64,000 nt of DNA from Salvator merianae (taxonomy: Eukaryota; Chordata; Lepidosauria; Squamata; Teiidae), in NCBI GenBank assembly GCA_003586115.2, contig QVOM02000034.1:137663101-137727100 (forward strand), given 5' to 3'. The translations under genes were made by a program, and so were the position numbers. The notes below the pieces were generated by a model. The model was given only the letters and a program-made list of their open reading frames with translations. It did no database searches and was not told where the DNA came from. Each line of letters begins with the position of its first letter. Positions within the stretch are counted from its first letter, which is position 1. Below are positions 63,170 through 64,000 of the stretch, piece by piece.

Positions 63170-63650
63170 TTCCCTCAGAGATACACAAGGCACTGTCCTT
63201 GTTTGCTTTTAAGAGTCTCCTTAAAGAATATATATGTATATTCTCAGGTCTTTGGTTCCTGATAGGCTTTTTTCCCCTGCAGACCTGCACCTGTTTATTT
63301 TATTGTGTGTTTATATGTTTCATTTAAAAATGCTTTATGTCACTTGATTGTTTGTTCACTGCCCAGAGACCTTGGTTGATAAGGTGGTATATAAATTGTT
63401 ACTGAAGTAAGCCAAACTAAGTATAGGCACCTTGCAAATAGCAGAAGAGAGGGTATTCCATAGGGAAGGTGCTACCACAGAGAAGACCCAAGTGTGGGCC
63501 ATCATAAGATGGCATTTTGTGTTTTTGGGGACCTGCAATTGAACCTCTCCAGATGGAAGAGTTGCATAACCTCCCTCTCTTTTTATTTATTTTTCTATCC
63601 AACCCTATACTCAAAGGTCTCAGAGCAGGTAACAATAACATTACTATAAA
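63170..63650. mobile_element. Two L2-like LINE ends in opposite orientation
   Basis: Plus strand 63170-63400 ends CTGCCCAGAGACC, then GGTGGTATATAAATTG, an L2 tail. Minus strand 63545-63380 reads WVFSVVAPSLWNTLSSAICK, the C-terminal ORF2 motif, and a second tail-like T-rich run lies at 63570-63600. The two pieces are fused, with their boundary uncertain. Both are inactive. Confidence 0.6.
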
Positions 63651-64000
63651 CACAGATAAAACAGATTGACTAGAAGAGTGCCAGTCTATGCATTGGGAGG
63701 GGATGCTGTTCCCTCAGCCAAACACCAGGGTAAAAGAGGAGCATACAAAATAGGTTATTACATAGTTACTTAACGCATTTGTGCCAGCTTAGAATGTATC
63801 CATATGATGGAAAATGTGAGTACCCTGGGCATCTGGGTGGACCAACACTTCCACCTTAAAAGCGCAGTGAGGGCAGCCTTTCAGGAAGCCATTTTAAAGT
63901 AGTCCAAGCTAACTGCATTGCTAGATTTGCCCCTGGGCCACCATGAGAAAGTCTGAGGCAGTGAGAAGGCAAATCTATGGCTGGCAATGCAGTCACAATG
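63651..64000. other. Terminal stretch, nothing recognised
   Basis: No gene or named repeat can be supported in the last 350 bp, although the text GTACCCTGGGCATCTGGGTG resembles decayed L2 coding sequence. Confidence 0.4.

Overview
The window is vertebrate genomic DNA, most likely from a squamate reptile. It carries six consecutive exons of one split gene, LMX1A, on the plus strand. Around them lie long introns and a long 3' flank filled with sauropsid-type repeats: CR1, an L3-like member of the CR1 clade, L2, a young L1, a Penelope-like remnant, and many short inverted-repeat DNA transposons. There are no operons, ribosome-binding sites or other bacterial features. The squamate assignment is an inference from repeat content and protein similarity; the species cannot be named from the sequence alone.

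Layout. Positions 1-7970 are the 3' part of an LMX1A intron. The exons are 7971-8203 (LIM2 domain), 27369-27538 (linker and first half of the homeodomain), 28459-28536 (recognition helix), 33447-33516 (Gln-rich), 34530-34700 and 35705-35865 (C-terminus and stop). The 3' UTR probably runs to about 37455, with AATAAA at 37434-37439. The six exons join in phase into about 293 codons, which fits the C-terminal three quarters of a roughly 382-residue LMX1A. The LIM1 exon and the start codon lie to the left of the window. Positions 37456-64000 contain no exon I can recognise; this fits the gene-poor interval expected downstream of LMX1A.

Mobile DNA is the other half of the story. (i) A CpG-rich family sharing GGGCC(T)KTTCGCAC-like ends and 3-bp target duplications has several unrelated interiors (28668-30754, 32356-32800, 46075-46674, 49878-50320, 51496-51815, 54166-54783). 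(ii) A separate 1.1-1.5 kb inverted-repeat family (1-682, 12705-13832, 28779-30256) has one copy inserted inside a family (i) element, and that host also carries four exact telomere hexamers. (iii) A 183-209 bp palindromic, hAT-like foldback element has three complete copies, each flanked by a nearly exact 8-bp duplication. (iv) There is a Tc1/mariner-type MITE with TA flanks, and a 5'-truncated L1 with a 19-bp target duplication. (v) Reverse-transcriptase pseudogenes of CR1/L3 and L2 type occur mostly on the minus strand.

I did not find a convincing new protein system. The points most worth following are the shared-terminus MITE group, the nested telomere-bearing element, the inverted core segment in the first family (ii) copy, the foldback hAT-like set, the decayed hammerhead-like motif in the Penelope-like repeat, and the 5'-splice-site-like sequences at the start of two homeodomain exons.
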